Shown here: piece by piece, positions 38,161 through 46,875 of the stretch
Layout of the letters: the number at the start of each line of letters is the position of its first letter
How positions within the stretch are numbered: position 1 is the stretch's first letter
Source of the DNA: Pediococcus pentosaceus
GTDB lineage: Bacteria > Bacillota > Bacilli > Lactobacillales > Lactobacillaceae
NCBI RefSeq assembly: GCF_001437285.1
Contig: NZ_JQBF01000002.1
Coordinates: forward strand, 248,001 to 312,000
Direction of reading: 5' to 3'
Length of the DNA stretch: 64,000 nucleotides
The notes under the pieces: generated by a model
The model's input: only the letters and a program-made list of their open reading frames with translations
The model's database searches: none
What the model was told of the DNA's origin: nothing
Position numbers and translations under genes: made by a program

Positions 38161-38613
38161 TTAATCCAATTGGTTTCGGGCTGCGTTGATTTTTTTCAAT
38201 ACACTAACGGTGATTCTAATATCTTGTTCAGTGAATTGATCTAGTGCTTGTTCTAAGCGTTGTTCTAGTTCTTGATGAAATTGGTGATGAATAGCCTCTA
38301 CTTTCCGACCTAGATTGGTAAGTCGCAAATACGTATCCTTTTGATTTCCTTTCATATGATATTTTTCAACAAATCCATATTCAACAAGTCGATTGACCAG
38401 TTTAGATATAGCCCCTTGAGTCATATTTATATACCGCAATAAATCATTAATTTTTAAATTATAATCGGCAATCCATGCAATCACATCTAGTTCTATAATG
38501 GAAAGTTTATTCAGGTTCTCTATATCATTGTGGCTACCAATTAATTCTTTAATGGACCTTTCATTAGAATGTTCGCGGTAATTTTTTAGTTCCTTAGCTA
38601 GTTCTTCATTCAT
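38161..38613 (-). CDS. MarR-family transcriptional regulator
   Basis: A 150-residue winged-helix protein with the MarR pattern: dimerisation helices, IDVIAWIADYN-like HTH entry, NMTQGAISKLVNRLVEYGFV as the recognition helix, then a wing and coiled C-terminal helices. It diverges from an oxidoreductase gene and has a palindrome in the shared promoter, so it most likely represses that gene and perhaps itself. The ligand, often a phenolic or quinone compound in this family, is unknown here. Confidence 0.88.
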   Translation of the reverse strand: MNEELAKELKNYREHSNERSIKELIGSHNDIENLNKLSIIELDVIAWIADYNLKINDLLRYINMTQGAISKLVNRLVEYGFVEKYHMKGNQKDTYLRLTNLGRKVEAIHHQFHQELEQRLEQALDQFTEQDIRITVSVLKKINAARNQLD

Positions 38614-38634
38614 TTATATTCCTCGACATATATA

Positions 38635-38683
38635 TTGACTTTATAAATTTTGGTGCTATATTAAATATATTCCAAAGAATATA
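38635..38683 (+). promoter_or_regulatory. Promoter with MarR-type operator
   Basis: A -35 TTGACT (38635-38640) and a -10 TATATT (38657-38662) are 16 bp apart. Immediately downstream, TATATTC-caaa-GAATATA (38666-38683) forms a perfect 7-bp inverted repeat suited to a MarR dimer. Confidence 0.65.
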
Positions 38684-38706
38684 AAAACACAAGAAAAGAG
38701 CATATT

Positions 38707-39306
38707 ATGAAAAAAATAACAATTGTTTTTGATCACCCATATGGAAAAGAAGCTGGTTACAATGAACCACATAACCGTTCCTTTACTTCTGCTCTACTAG
38801 TTGCTGTGATACAGGCGTTAGAAAAACAAAGCGCTCAAGTAGATTTAATTGACCTACACCAAGATCAATTTAATCCTTTAATGACTAAAACTGATTTACT
38901 TAATTGGCGAACTCACCCTTTCGTTGATACTCAAAGTCAAAACTACTTCGAAAGGCTCCAAAATTCAGATGAAATCATTATGTTATTTCCAATTTGGTGG
39001 GAAATGATGCCTGCAATGACCAAGGGTTTTATTGATAAGGTATTTGCCAAAGGACAAATCCAAGAACATCGTGGTATTACGCGACGACTATTTTCATCGA
39101 ACACCAAAGTTAGAGTTCTTACGGTATCTGGTGCTCCAACCTGGATATACAAAGTTCTCTATGGGAATCCTGTTGGTCGCATGTTAAAACGTGGCGTTTT
39201 TAGAAAGTCTGGTGTTAAAAATTTTAAATGGCATAATTTTAATGCCGAAGACGTTTCTCCTAAGGCTCGTGCTAAAATGCTTAGTTCAGTAGCTAAATAT
39301 ATTTAA
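38707..39306 (+). CDS. Flavodoxin-fold NAD(P)H-dependent oxidoreductase
   Basis: The 199-residue protein belongs to the NQO/MdaB-like quinone reductase group with FMN- or FAD-binding flavodoxin fold. It has an N-terminal strand-loop with HPYGKEAGYN, LIDLHQDQFNPLM, and the flavin-contacting PIWWEMMPAMTKGFIDKVF. A two-electron reduction of quinones is likely but the substrate is unknown. It is divergent from and probably controlled by the MarR gene, a common pairing for redox and electrophile stress. Confidence 0.86.
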   Translation: MKKITIVFDHPYGKEAGYNEPHNRSFTSALLVAVIQALEKQSAQVDLIDLHQDQFNPLMTKTDLLNWRTHPFVDTQSQNYFERLQNSDEIIMLFPIWWEMMPAMTKGFIDKVFAKGQIQEHRGITRRLFSSNTKVRVLTVSGAPTWIYKVLYGNPVGRMLKRGVFRKSGVKNFKWHNFNAEDVSPKARAKMLSSVAKYI

Positions 39307-39371
39307 ATTACCTTTTCCCAATTAAAGACTAAATTATTTTTGATCAATATTAAGTTTTGATATTGGAAAAC

Positions 39372-39403
39372 AAAACTCCTATTTATTAATAAATAGGAGT
39401 TTT
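39372..39403. terminator. Perfect palindromic terminator
   Basis: AAAACTCCTATTTATT is followed by its exact complement. It lies between the oxidoreductase and adhesin genes, which converge, and has T-runs on both strands. Confidence 0.88.
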
Positions 39404-39473
39404 TATGTGTCACTAAAAATTTCTATATTTAATGTTCAATAGTCACTACACCATAAGTTTCTATTTCTTAGGT

Positions 39474-42400
39474 TTACTTCCTTTTTAAAATCGTGATTAT
39501 CGTAGATAGAATTAACAGCGGTACTAGTAAAAAATATACAAATTTGTTTGATTTCTTCTCTCCAGTTTGAGGAAGTTTTTGATATTTTTTAATTACACGC
39601 TTTTGACAGACTGGGTTTTGCTTTTTTATTTCATCACCTGATTTTATCAGCGTATTTAGTTTAAACTTGGTTTTATGTGTAGACTCAACTTTCTGCCTGT
39701 CATGATGAGGTTTAAGGCTTATTTTTTTTGTGTGACTCTTTTCAGTGTTAATCCTTACCCCTCGATTTGGGTGAATCACCCTTACTAGAATTATTTTAAT
39801 TTGTTTAAACTTCTTTGGAGAATTGCCACCAACCACCTCATTTTGTTTGTTGGCTTGATATACCACCGTTTTTTCAACGTCTTGATGGTAACTATTAATA
39901 TTATTAATCGCCCTAACAATCTCAGGGATTGGTGTATATCCCTCTATGATTGGTGAAACCACACTCCTAAAATTAGTACCGTCAACCGCTTGCCATACTC
40001 CATAATATTTTTGACCCGTGACCTGATCAATTTTTACAATTCGTCTAAAACTAAGTTTATTTTTATATGTTGGCTCAGCTAATTGGCCGTCATCATATTG
40101 ATAATAAATTACTTCTTTTACCGCACGTTGTTCAAAATCCATTTTTTCTCCATGTTTTAGATGTACTTCATACATTTTTATTAGCTTATCTTGGTCGTAA
40201 AACACCCCATTTTGGGGATAATCATCACTAACCAACTCGTAGCCTGCCCACTTGTATTGATTAATCGCATCGACTGTTCGATAACTATCTCGAGTGCGAT
40301 AAGCTCCATTTAGTTCTTTTTCGCTTAATTTTTTTCGAGTTGTATCATCATAGTATGTTACTTGAGCTTTTTCGTCGTTAATTTTGTATACTACCGTTTC
40401 TTCTATATCTTTATGGCTGCCATCAATGTTATTGATAGTTTCAATTGCCTCAAGAGTTGGCGTATAACCAATAATTTTCGGAGAATCTATTTTTTTAAAG
40501 TACGTTCCATCAATTGCTTGCCAATTTCCATAGCGTTTCTGCTTTGTTACTTGATCAAACTTGATAATTCGTTTGAAATCAAGTTCGTTTTCATATATTG
40601 GTCCAGCAGGTTGACCGTTATCATATAGATAATGAATCACTTCCTTTACAGTACTTTTTTCTAGTTGCTTAATGATTTTATGTTTTAAATGAATTTCATA
40701 TACTCGAACTAATTTATCTTGACTATAGTTTGCTCCATTCTTAGGGTAGTCATCACTCACCAACTCATAACCCATTTGTTTATAATGCTGAATTGTATTA
40801 GCCGTTCGATAAACATCTCGACTACCATAAGCACCATGTAGAAATTGCTCACTTAGTTTTCGCCCTGTCGTATCATCGAAATATTTCACTTGAGCTTTTT
40901 CGTCGTTAGCTTTGTAAACTACTATTTTTTCGATATTTTTATGATTTTCGTTAATATTAGTAATTTCATCGATCAATTTTGGTATAGCGGTATAGCCTTT
41001 TATATACGGAGAAACTACTCTTTTAAAACTAGTTCCATCAACCGCCTGCCAATTCTTATAATTTCTTTGTTTTGTAACTTGATCAGTTTCTACCTTCCGT
41101 TCAAAATTAAGTACATTTTGGTATATCGGTCTGGCTAATTGACCATTATCATAGCGATAATGAACGGTTTCTTTCACATTCCGTTTTTCAAAATCAGACT
41201 CTATTCCATGCTTAAAATGAACTTCGTATATTTGATCGGTTCTATCGTCAGTATCAAAAGTAGTTCCCGTTACAAAATTATCACTAACTAATTGATAACC
41301 TTGTTTTAAATAATCTTGGATGTCTGCTCTTGTAGAGTACTTCATCGTTTTACCACCCTGGCCAGTTAGTACACGGACTCTCATGTTAGTTCCAGTATTA
41401 TCATCAATATACTTAATAAATGCTTTTTGAATTGACGTATATTCCATGGAGTCAATTTTAAAAAATTGTTTAGTAGGTAATACGCCTGTGGATGAAGCGA
41501 TAGTAAAGTAATAGACGGGATCTTTAGCATCATAATCAAATTTTTTCTTAAAAATAACATCCCCCGTTGGGGTCGAAAGAATCACCTTAAATTCTTTCGT
41601 ACGAGCTGTATATATCATTTTTATAGCGTGGTATTTATTATCTTCGATAATTTTTGGTAAAGGCCGTACACTGTCTTTATCAATGGTCCCTTGACCATTT
41701 TTATTAGTAGTTACCATCGCACCATATGGATCGGGAAAAGCATCATCAGCTTCACCCTGTAAGCGCCTGGTAGTGTTACCAAACTTAAACGATCTACCCA
41801 CGTTATGCCATGTGTCAGCTTTCCATCCAAAAGCATTAGTCACTCCATAGATACCCAAATTCCCACCGCTTCCACCAATTTGGTTACGGGTTCCTTTGTA
41901 AAAAACGATCCCAATTCCGTCTGCGATTCCCTTTAAAACTCTAAAAACATTCCTTACTTTCGTTTCTTTTCCTAAATTAATTGCACCATCAATTCTAAAA
42001 TTGTGCCTAAGGTCTATTCCTCCTTTAAAAGTGATATTGCCACTTTGCCATGAACCTGTAGTAAGCTTTTGCTCACCGGTTATTGGATTGTAGTTACCTT
42101 TGGCACTCCCATTCTGATTAAAGTAATCTTTAAAATTATCTTTGTTTACATACACATTATCCTGTAAATCTGTTTTATCATTTGGTTTCACTTTAATTTC
42201 ACTGTTTATAAAATTTGTATTTTTAATAGTACCTTGATTTTCATGACTTTTCTTAGGAGTTATTAGAGCTCTGTTCTTCACTTTTGTATTTTTTAGTGAC
42301 CAACCGTCCTTAATAGTTTTTGGATCGACAATCCGATTTTGATTTTTTTTAAGTAGCCTTGAAGCTTGGTTACTATCTGCTCTTTTATTAGTATCATTGG

Positions 42401-42683
42401 ATTTTGATGCTTGACTATGAGTCTCTGTTTTTACATCAACACCCACTTCCTTAGTGGTTTTACCATTCTTAGTTAGCTCTAATAACTGATTTGTTTTTAA
42501 AGAATCAGCATTTTTATAAGTATTCACTTTTCCAATCTCGGAAGCCTGAGCTGCATCTGCATGCTGTAGATAACTCATACCAAGCCCTAACATAGCTAAA
42601 TTGATCAATGTTAAGATCCTCTTAGGTTCGAGACGTGGACAATATTTCTTTTTATTGAACGTTTTACCAAACTTTGCAGTCAA
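39474..42683 (-). CDS. Sortase-anchored L-type lectin adhesin with three Mub-like repeats
   Basis: The 1069-residue protein has a signal-like region (KRILTLINLAMLGLGMSYLQ), a Lys/Asn-rich linker to about residue 170, and an L-type lectin-like domain at about 175-415. That domain contains DGIGIVFYKGTRNQIGGSGG and NLGIYG. Three repeats of about 176 residues follow from 421 to 944, then a basic stalk and the sortase motif LPQTGE with a hydrophobic helix and KRK tail. It is predicted to sit on the cell wall and bind glycans or mucus. TTG is the only plausible start, with GGAG nine bases upstream. Confidence 0.85.
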   Translation of the reverse strand: MTAKFGKTFNKKKYCPRLEPKRILTLINLAMLGLGMSYLQHADAAQASEIGKVNTYKNADSLKTNQLLELTKNGKTTKEVGVDVKTETHSQASKSNDTNKRADSNQASRLLKKNQNRIVDPKTIKDGWSLKNTKVKNRALITPKKSHENQGTIKNTNFINSEIKVKPNDKTDLQDNVYVNKDNFKDYFNQNGSAKGNYNPITGEQKLTTGSWQSGNITFKGGIDLRHNFRIDGAINLGKETKVRNVFRVLKGIADGIGIVFYKGTRNQIGGSGGNLGIYGVTNAFGWKADTWHNVGRSFKFGNTTRRLQGEADDAFPDPYGAMVTTNKNGQGTIDKDSVRPLPKIIEDNKYHAIKMIYTARTKEFKVILSTPTGDVIFKKKFDYDAKDPVYYFTIASSTGVLPTKQFFKIDSMEYTSIQKAFIKYIDDNTGTNMRVRVLTGQGGKTMKYSTRADIQDYLKQGYQLVSDNFVTGTTFDTDDRTDQIYEVHFKHGIESDFEKRNVKETVHYRYDNGQLARPIYQNVLNFERKVETDQVTKQRNYKNWQAVDGTSFKRVVSPYIKGYTAIPKLIDEITNINENHKNIEKIVVYKANDEKAQVKYFDDTTGRKLSEQFLHGAYGSRDVYRTANTIQHYKQMGYELVSDDYPKNGANYSQDKLVRVYEIHLKHKIIKQLEKSTVKEVIHYLYDNGQPAGPIYENELDFKRIIKFDQVTKQKRYGNWQAIDGTYFKKIDSPKIIGYTPTLEAIETINNIDGSHKDIEETVVYKINDEKAQVTYYDDTTRKKLSEKELNGAYRTRDSYRTVDAINQYKWAGYELVSDDYPQNGVFYDQDKLIKMYEVHLKHGEKMDFEQRAVKEVIYYQYDDGQLAEPTYKNKLSFRRIVKIDQVTGQKYYGVWQAVDGTNFRSVVSPIIEGYTPIPEIVRAINNINSYHQDVEKTVVYQANKQNEVVGGNSPKKFKQIKIILVRVIHPNRGVRINTEKSHTKKISLKPHHDRQKVESTHKTKFKLNTLIKSGDEIKKQNPVCQKRVIKKYQKLPQTGEKKSNKFVYFLLVPLLILSTIITILKRK
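39850..41440 (-). repeat. Three tandem Mub-like repeats in the adhesin gene
   Basis: Units lie at about 40908-41440, 40380-40907 and 39850-40378. Each unit encodes a block ending or beginning with NDEKAQV, a GYELVSDDYP segment, a VYEIHLKH segment, EVIHYxYDNGQ, DQVTKQ and GYTPxxE. Units 2 and 3 are more alike than unit 1, suggesting recent duplication. Confidence 0.8.
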
Positions 42684-42834
42684 TCTAAGTCACTCCAATT
42701 TAATTTTAAATTTAAAAACATTATTCATTACTAATCGCATTATTCTAAACAAATGCGTCTATGGCTATCCTCCCCTCATTAAAGGTTTAAAATTTCATAA
42801 TGTGCTTCTGATTTTAATTTAGGGTATTAACTGA

Positions 42835-42864
42835 TTGTAACTATATTTCTTTTTAGGATATTAT
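42835..42864 (+). promoter_or_regulatory. Candidate promoter of the short hydrophobic peptide gene
   Basis: TTGTAA (42835-42840) and TATTAT (42859-42864) are 18 bp apart. Transcription would start near 42871 and leave about 60 bases of leader before the peptide start. The rest of the 351-bp gap between the adhesin and rgg-type genes contains no other recognised gene. Confidence 0.45.
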
Positions 42865-42931
42865 GGCCCTTAAACGGGACATATTTTTTATATCTAAAGA
42901 TTATCTGCATAATTTAACTGGGGGGATTAGT

Positions 42932-42964
42932 ATGGAATATGTTCTTTTCTTTTTATTTTTCTAA
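42932..42964 (+). CDS. Ten-residue hydrophobic peptide, possible Rgg pheromone
   Basis: ATG at 42932 encodes MEYVLFFLFF and is followed at once by TAA. A six-G ribosome site sits six bases upstream, and a strong terminator starts on the base after the stop codon. A 33-residue version from an in-frame ATG at 42863 is open but would start upstream of the likely transcription start. It converges on an Rgg-type gene 71 bp away, so a signalling role is suggested. A chance ORF cannot be excluded. Confidence 0.45.
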   Translation: MEYVLFFLFF

Positions 42965-43009
42965 AAAACGACCGTGCAGGCATTAAAAATTAGTCTACAC
43001 GGTCGTTTT
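42965..43009. terminator. Terminator shared by the peptide gene and the Rgg gene
   Basis: AAAACGACCGTG and CACGGTCGTTTT form a 12-bp stem, with an inner AG/CT pair, around a long loop. T-runs occur on both strands. It lies between the convergent peptide and Rgg-type genes. Confidence 0.88.
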
Positions 43010-43034
43010 AAATGATTATTTTTGATTTTTAACA

Positions 43035-43886
43035 TTATAATTTTGCAATGGCATTTTTAAAAATCCTTTTTTGCTCCTCCATTTGTAGTACATCTAAAAT
43101 AAAATATAATTTGTTAAATTCTTTGTTATACTCTATTTCAGAATAACCTTCTAATTTTTTTCTGATACCCTTAAAAAAAAGTAACAAAATCCTTTCATAC
43201 ACGTGCTCTTCTTTCACTTGAAACTCTTCTAGTTTTGAAATATAGTATAGCGCCAAAGTTGGTTCCTGCTGGTATAAAAGAGAGATAATGGCGTTGCTTA
43301 AAAGTCTAAACCCTTCAACTACTTGTGGGTTAAGATCATCCAATTCATGGACATGCTTTAATGCATTACTCAATAGGATGCTCAAAGTTTCTGGTTCAAT
43401 ATAAAATAGAGAATTATTGAACAAAATGATTTCATATCTAGTCCAAGAAGACGTGTTAATCAAGTATCGATATAAAATATTCTGGTTCATATCCAGTTTA
43501 TAGTGATTTAAACGAGCAATCAAAATCTCACAAAGTCCGATTAAATGCTGATATTCAGTGTTATGAATTTTTGAATATTCACTTTCCAAAATTTTAATAA
43601 TTCCTTTTAAAGCATTAGCATCACGCTTGTTAAAAAATTTTTTAATTCTGGATAGATAAATATTTATATCTTTAGGTACGTATCCCCTATCAATATATTC
43701 AAGCTCAGTTAAAGTTACGTGTAAACGTTTCAGTAGCTCGATGAAGTAATGGCTGTGAATGTCGGCTTTTCCAGCAGCAAAACGATTATAGCTGGATTTA
43801 GACATATTATCCCGGATGAGATCATTGACTGTTAAATTTTTTTCTTTTCTAATTTTTGCAATTGTCTTACTCAAAACCATGTTCAA
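43035..43886 (-). CDS. Rgg/GadR/MutR-family transcriptional regulator
   Basis: The first 65 residues form an Rgg-type HTH (SKTIAKIRKEKNLTVNDLIR, then MSKSSYNRFAAGKADIHSHYF). The remaining 210 residues are helical repeats like the peptide-binding domain of RRNPP regulators. Many members of this family respond to short hydrophobic peptides imported by an oligopeptide permease. A TTG has AAAGGGGG five bases upstream; an ATG two codons later is the alternative. It faces the short peptide gene and lies beyond the adhesin, so it may control both. Confidence 0.8.
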   Translation of the reverse strand: MNMVLSKTIAKIRKEKNLTVNDLIRDNMSKSSYNRFAAGKADIHSHYFIELLKRLHVTLTELEYIDRGYVPKDINIYLSRIKKFFNKRDANALKGIIKILESEYSKIHNTEYQHLIGLCEILIARLNHYKLDMNQNILYRYLINTSSWTRYEIILFNNSLFYIEPETLSILLSNALKHVHELDDLNPQVVEGFRLLSNAIISLLYQQEPTLALYYISKLEEFQVKEEHVYERILLLFFKGIRKKLEGYSEIEYNKEFNKLYFILDVLQMEEQKRIFKNAIAKL

Positions 43887-44005
43887 TTAGACCCCCTTTT
43901 CTAATGACTAATAAATATAAACTGATGAACAGACTTAGTAAAGGAAGTTTAATTATCTAATTTTATTTATTACTCTCGCTACTGAAAAATAATGAGCTCT
44001 TATAT

Positions 44006-44042
44006 AAAAAAACTAGCCAATCAGTCATCGATTAACTAGTTT
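44006..44042 (-). terminator. Terminator of ndk
   Basis: The arms AAACTAG-cc-AATC and GATT-aa-CTAGTTT form an interrupted stem. A seven-T run follows on the minus strand. Confidence 0.65.
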
Positions 44043-44070
44043 CTGTAATTTACTTTTTTATAAACACATC

Positions 44071-44496
44071 TTAGTTTAATTCTGGAAACCAAATTTTGAT
44101 TTCTTTTTCAGCATTTTCAATGCTATCAGAACTGTGCACCACATTACGTAGTAAACCGTCTGGCCACTCCCGTCCCAGGTCTCCACGAATGGTTCCGAAA
44201 GCAGCTTCCGACGGATCTGTAGCACCTGCCATCCGATGAAAAACATCAATAACATGAGTTCCACTGGCAATCATCGCCACGATTTTGCCTTCTAACATAT
44301 ATGTTTCGATTTCCTTAAAGAATGGTTTATTAACTAATTTTTCATAATGTTGCTGCAACTGTGCTTCCGTCGCTTGGGTAACTTTAAGCGCATCAATTGA
44401 ATATCCTTTCAGTTCTAAACGTGTAATTACTTCCCCAATATGCCCTAAACTAACACCATCTGGTTTAATTAAAATTAAAATTCGTTCTTGTTCCAT
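44071..44496 (-). CDS. ndk: Nucleoside diphosphate kinase
   Basis: Ndk transfers the gamma phosphate from ATP to nucleoside diphosphates through a phosphohistidine. The N-terminal IKPDGVSLGHIGEVI and MxGATDPSEAAFGTIRGDLG signatures are present. The catalytic His is in RNVVHSSDSIENAEKEI, where the usual HGSDS appears as HSSDS, a mild change. The ATG with GGAGG eight bases upstream gives 141 residues; an ATG five codons earlier overlaps that site. It stands alone. Confidence 0.93.
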   Translation of the reverse strand: MEQERILILIKPDGVSLGHIGEVITRLELKGYSIDALKVTQATEAQLQQHYEKLVNKPFFKEIETYMLEGKIVAMIASGTHVIDVFHRMAGATDPSEAAFGTIRGDLGREWPDGLLRNVVHSSDSIENAEKEIKIWFPELN

Positions 44497-44652
44497 CAAA
44501 AACTCCTCCATTTCATGTATAGGCTTAGTGTTATTGTACTAAATATATATACGATAAACACTGTAATATGATCCAAAATCATTTTTACTTAGATTTAATT
44601 TAAATGAATCCGTATGATACCATTTAAACATACTAGAAATGGAGCTCTAACA

Positions 44653-45108
44653 ATGAAAGGAGATGTTATTATTTTAAACGCAAATACTGCTACTAAATCC
44701 GATTACCCTTTAATTCTCAAAATTTGGGAAGCATCCGTTAGAAAAACTCACCACTTTTTGAAAGAATCAGATTTACTTTTTTACAAGGAAATCATTCCAC
44801 AGGCTTTGGATTCAGTAAATTTAATCGTCTGGAAAAATCAAAATCATAAAGTGGTTGGTTTTAGTGGTATCGATAAAGACGAGCTTGTCATGTTATTTTT
44901 AGACCCCCAATTTATTGGCCAAGGTTACGGTAGAGAAATATTGTCTACTTTAGTACGCAAATATGATATTAAAAGAATCGATGTAAACTCGCAAAATGTG
45001 CAAGCAAAACGTTTCTATCTAAAAAATAACTTTAAAATTGATTCAGAAGATCCAGTCGATGGTTTTGGTAAACCTTACCCTATCACCCATTTAATTAGAT
45101 CCATATAA
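44653..45108 (+). CDS. GNAT-family N-acetyltransferase
   Basis: The acetyl-CoA motif A is seen in DPQFIGQGYGREILSTLVRK, and the C-terminal strand reads KRIDVNSQNVQAKRFYLKNN, close to the YncA/PhnO-like branch. The substrate cannot be inferred. The ATG with GGAG eight bases upstream gives 151 residues; an upstream ATG thirteen codons earlier lacks a clear site. It diverges from ndk. Confidence 0.85.
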   Translation: MKGDVIILNANTATKSDYPLILKIWEASVRKTHHFLKESDLLFYKEIIPQALDSVNLIVWKNQNHKVVGFSGIDKDELVMLFLDPQFIGQGYGREILSTLVRKYDIKRIDVNSQNVQAKRFYLKNNFKIDSEDPVDGFGKPYPITHLIRSI

Positions 45109-45218
45109 GCGATTAAATTTTAAATAAAAATATGGAACGTCCTATACCAATTTGATTTATTTACACAAATACGTTAGTATTTACCATTATTAATCAAAAA
45201 TTAAGGAGGATATTTTTT

Positions 45219-46802
45219 ATTAAAAAACTAAATCTTTTTCAACTGGTAATGCTTGGGCTTGGTTCTCTAATTGGTTCGGGGTGGCTTTTTGGATCAATGG
45301 AGGCCGCTTCAGTAGCTGGTCCAGCGGCAATTTTTTCTTGGATAATTGGATTTGTTGTGATTGGTGTAATTGCCTATAACTATATTGAGTTAGGGACAAT
45401 GTTTCCAGAATCTGGCGGAATGAGTAAATTTGCTCAATACAGTCACGGATCATTGGTTGGTTTTATTGCCTCTTGGGCAAATTGGATTTCTCTAATCACT
45501 CTCATCCCCATCGAAGCTGTAGCTGCGGTCCAATACATGAGTTCTTGGCCATGGGCATGGGCGAATTGGACCCATAGTTTTTTCAAAAATGGGAACATCA
45601 CTACTAGTGGTCTATTAGTAGTTTTTTGTTTCATTTTAATCTTCACCTTATTAAATTATTGGTCAGTAACTCTATTAACAAGATTTACGAGTTTAATCTC
45701 CATTTTCAAAATTGCTGTACCTTTAATTACTATTATATTTTTAACTTTAAGTGGCTTTCATCCTGAAAATTACGGAAAATCACTATCGGAATTTATGCCT
45801 TACGGATCAGCTTCGATTTTCGCTGCTACTTCTGCTTCTGGGATTATTTTTTCCTTTAACGCCTTTCAAACCGTAATTAATATGGGAAATGAAGTCGAAA
45901 ACCCTAAGAAAAACATTGGGCTAGGTGTAGGACTTTCACTCTCGATCAGTGCTGTACTCTACCTAGTTCTACAAAGTACTTTCATCACTTCCGTACCAAC
46001 TGCACTAATTACTCAATCTGGTTGGCATGGAATTAACTTTGAATCACCCTTTGCGGATTTAGCTATCTTACTTGGGATTCATTGGTTATCAGTTTTACTT
46101 TATTTAGATGCTTTCATTTCACCCTTTGGAACTGGTGTTTCATTTGCTGCTTCAACTGGACGGGCCTTGGCCGCTATGTCAAGTAATAATCATTTTCCTA
46201 AAATTTTAGGAAGAATTAATGCTAAATATGGGATTCCTCGAGTAGCTATGGCTTTCAACGCTGTTCTAAGTATGGTAATGGTTTCGATTTTTAGATCATG
46301 GGGAACTTTAGCCAGTGTTATTTCGACTTCGACGTTAATTGCTTACCTGACTGGGCCAATCACGGTCGTATCATTGAGAAAAATGGCTTCCCGTTTCAAT
46401 CGACCTGTTCGTTTAAAAGCAATTAAATTTATGGCACCATTAGCTTTCGTTTTAGCTTCTTTAGCTATTTATTGGGCCATGTGGCCAACAACAGTTGAAG
46501 TTATCTTAGTCATTTTACTAGGTTTACCAATTTTTATTTATTACGAATGGCGATTACATTGGAAAGAAACTATGAAACAACTACGTAGTAGCCTTTGGTT
46601 GATTGTATACTTAATTTTCCTTTCAGTTATGTCGTATATTGGTAGTGATAATTTTAATGGTAGAAATTTAATCCATTATCCTCTTGACTTTATAGTTATC
46701 ATCATTGTGGCATTTATTTTCTACATTTGGGGAATGCGCAGTCGCATCATAACTGTTTCATTTGGTAACGCCCAAGAAGTTAATAAGCATGTTAAAAAAT
46801 AA
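45219..46802 (+). CDS. APC-family amino acid permease, apparently with ATT start
   Basis: About twelve to fourteen hydrophobic segments and the opening FQLVMLGLGSLIGSGWLFGS identify an APC superfamily carrier. Length and sequence recall YveA-type aspartate:proton symporters. The first ATG (45249) falls inside the first conserved helix region and has no ribosome site. AAGGAGG at 45203-45209 is nine bases before ATT at 45219, which adds IKKLNLFQLV in frame to give 528 codons. I infer ATT initiation or an ATG-to-ATT mutation. It stands alone and ends at a terminator. Confidence 0.85.
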   Translation: MKKLNLFQLVMLGLGSLIGSGWLFGSMEAASVAGPAAIFSWIIGFVVIGVIAYNYIELGTMFPESGGMSKFAQYSHGSLVGFIASWANWISLITLIPIEAVAAVQYMSSWPWAWANWTHSFFKNGNITTSGLLVVFCFILIFTLLNYWSVTLLTRFTSLISIFKIAVPLITIIFLTLSGFHPENYGKSLSEFMPYGSASIFAATSASGIIFSFNAFQTVINMGNEVENPKKNIGLGVGLSLSISAVLYLVLQSTFITSVPTALITQSGWHGINFESPFADLAILLGIHWLSVLLYLDAFISPFGTGVSFAASTGRALAAMSSNNHFPKILGRINAKYGIPRVAMAFNAVLSMVMVSIFRSWGTLASVISTSTLIAYLTGPITVVSLRKMASRFNRPVRLKAIKFMAPLAFVLASLAIYWAMWPTTVEVILVILLGLPIFIYYEWRLHWKETMKQLRSSLWLIVYLIFLSVMSYIGSDNFNGRNLIHYPLDFIVIIIVAFIFYIWGMRSRIITVSFGNAQEVNKHVKK

Positions 46803-46812
46803 TTTTCCAAAT

Positions 46813-46855
46813 AAAAAAGGAAACCAATTCACTTACGAATTTGGTCTCCTTTTTT
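46813..46855 (+). terminator. Terminator of the APC permease gene
   Basis: AAAAAGGA-a-ACCAATTC and GAATT-t-GGT-c-TCCTTTTT form a long stem with small internal mismatches, ending in a T-run. It lies soon after the permease stop. Confidence 0.85.
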
Positions 46856-46875
46856 ATTGTACTTAGAATAATCAT

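Noticed and set aside
39474-42683. KxYKxGKxW accessory-secretion signal in the adhesin
   Set aside because: The N-terminus KKKYCPRLEPKRIL does not match the motif, so I treat it as an ordinary signal-like region.
42765-42777. Strong GAGGGGAGGATAG ribosome-like sequence on the minus strand
   Set aside because: The following codons are ATA GAC GCA TTT GTT and then a stop, with no usable start; it is 80 bp from the adhesin start and out of its frame.
42863-42964. Thirty-three-residue version of the short peptide, starting MALKRDIFF
   Set aside because: The frame is open and a weak AGGA precedes it, but the likely promoter -10 overlaps its start, so the message would begin inside it. The G-run ribosome site supports the shorter form. 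It remains an alternative.
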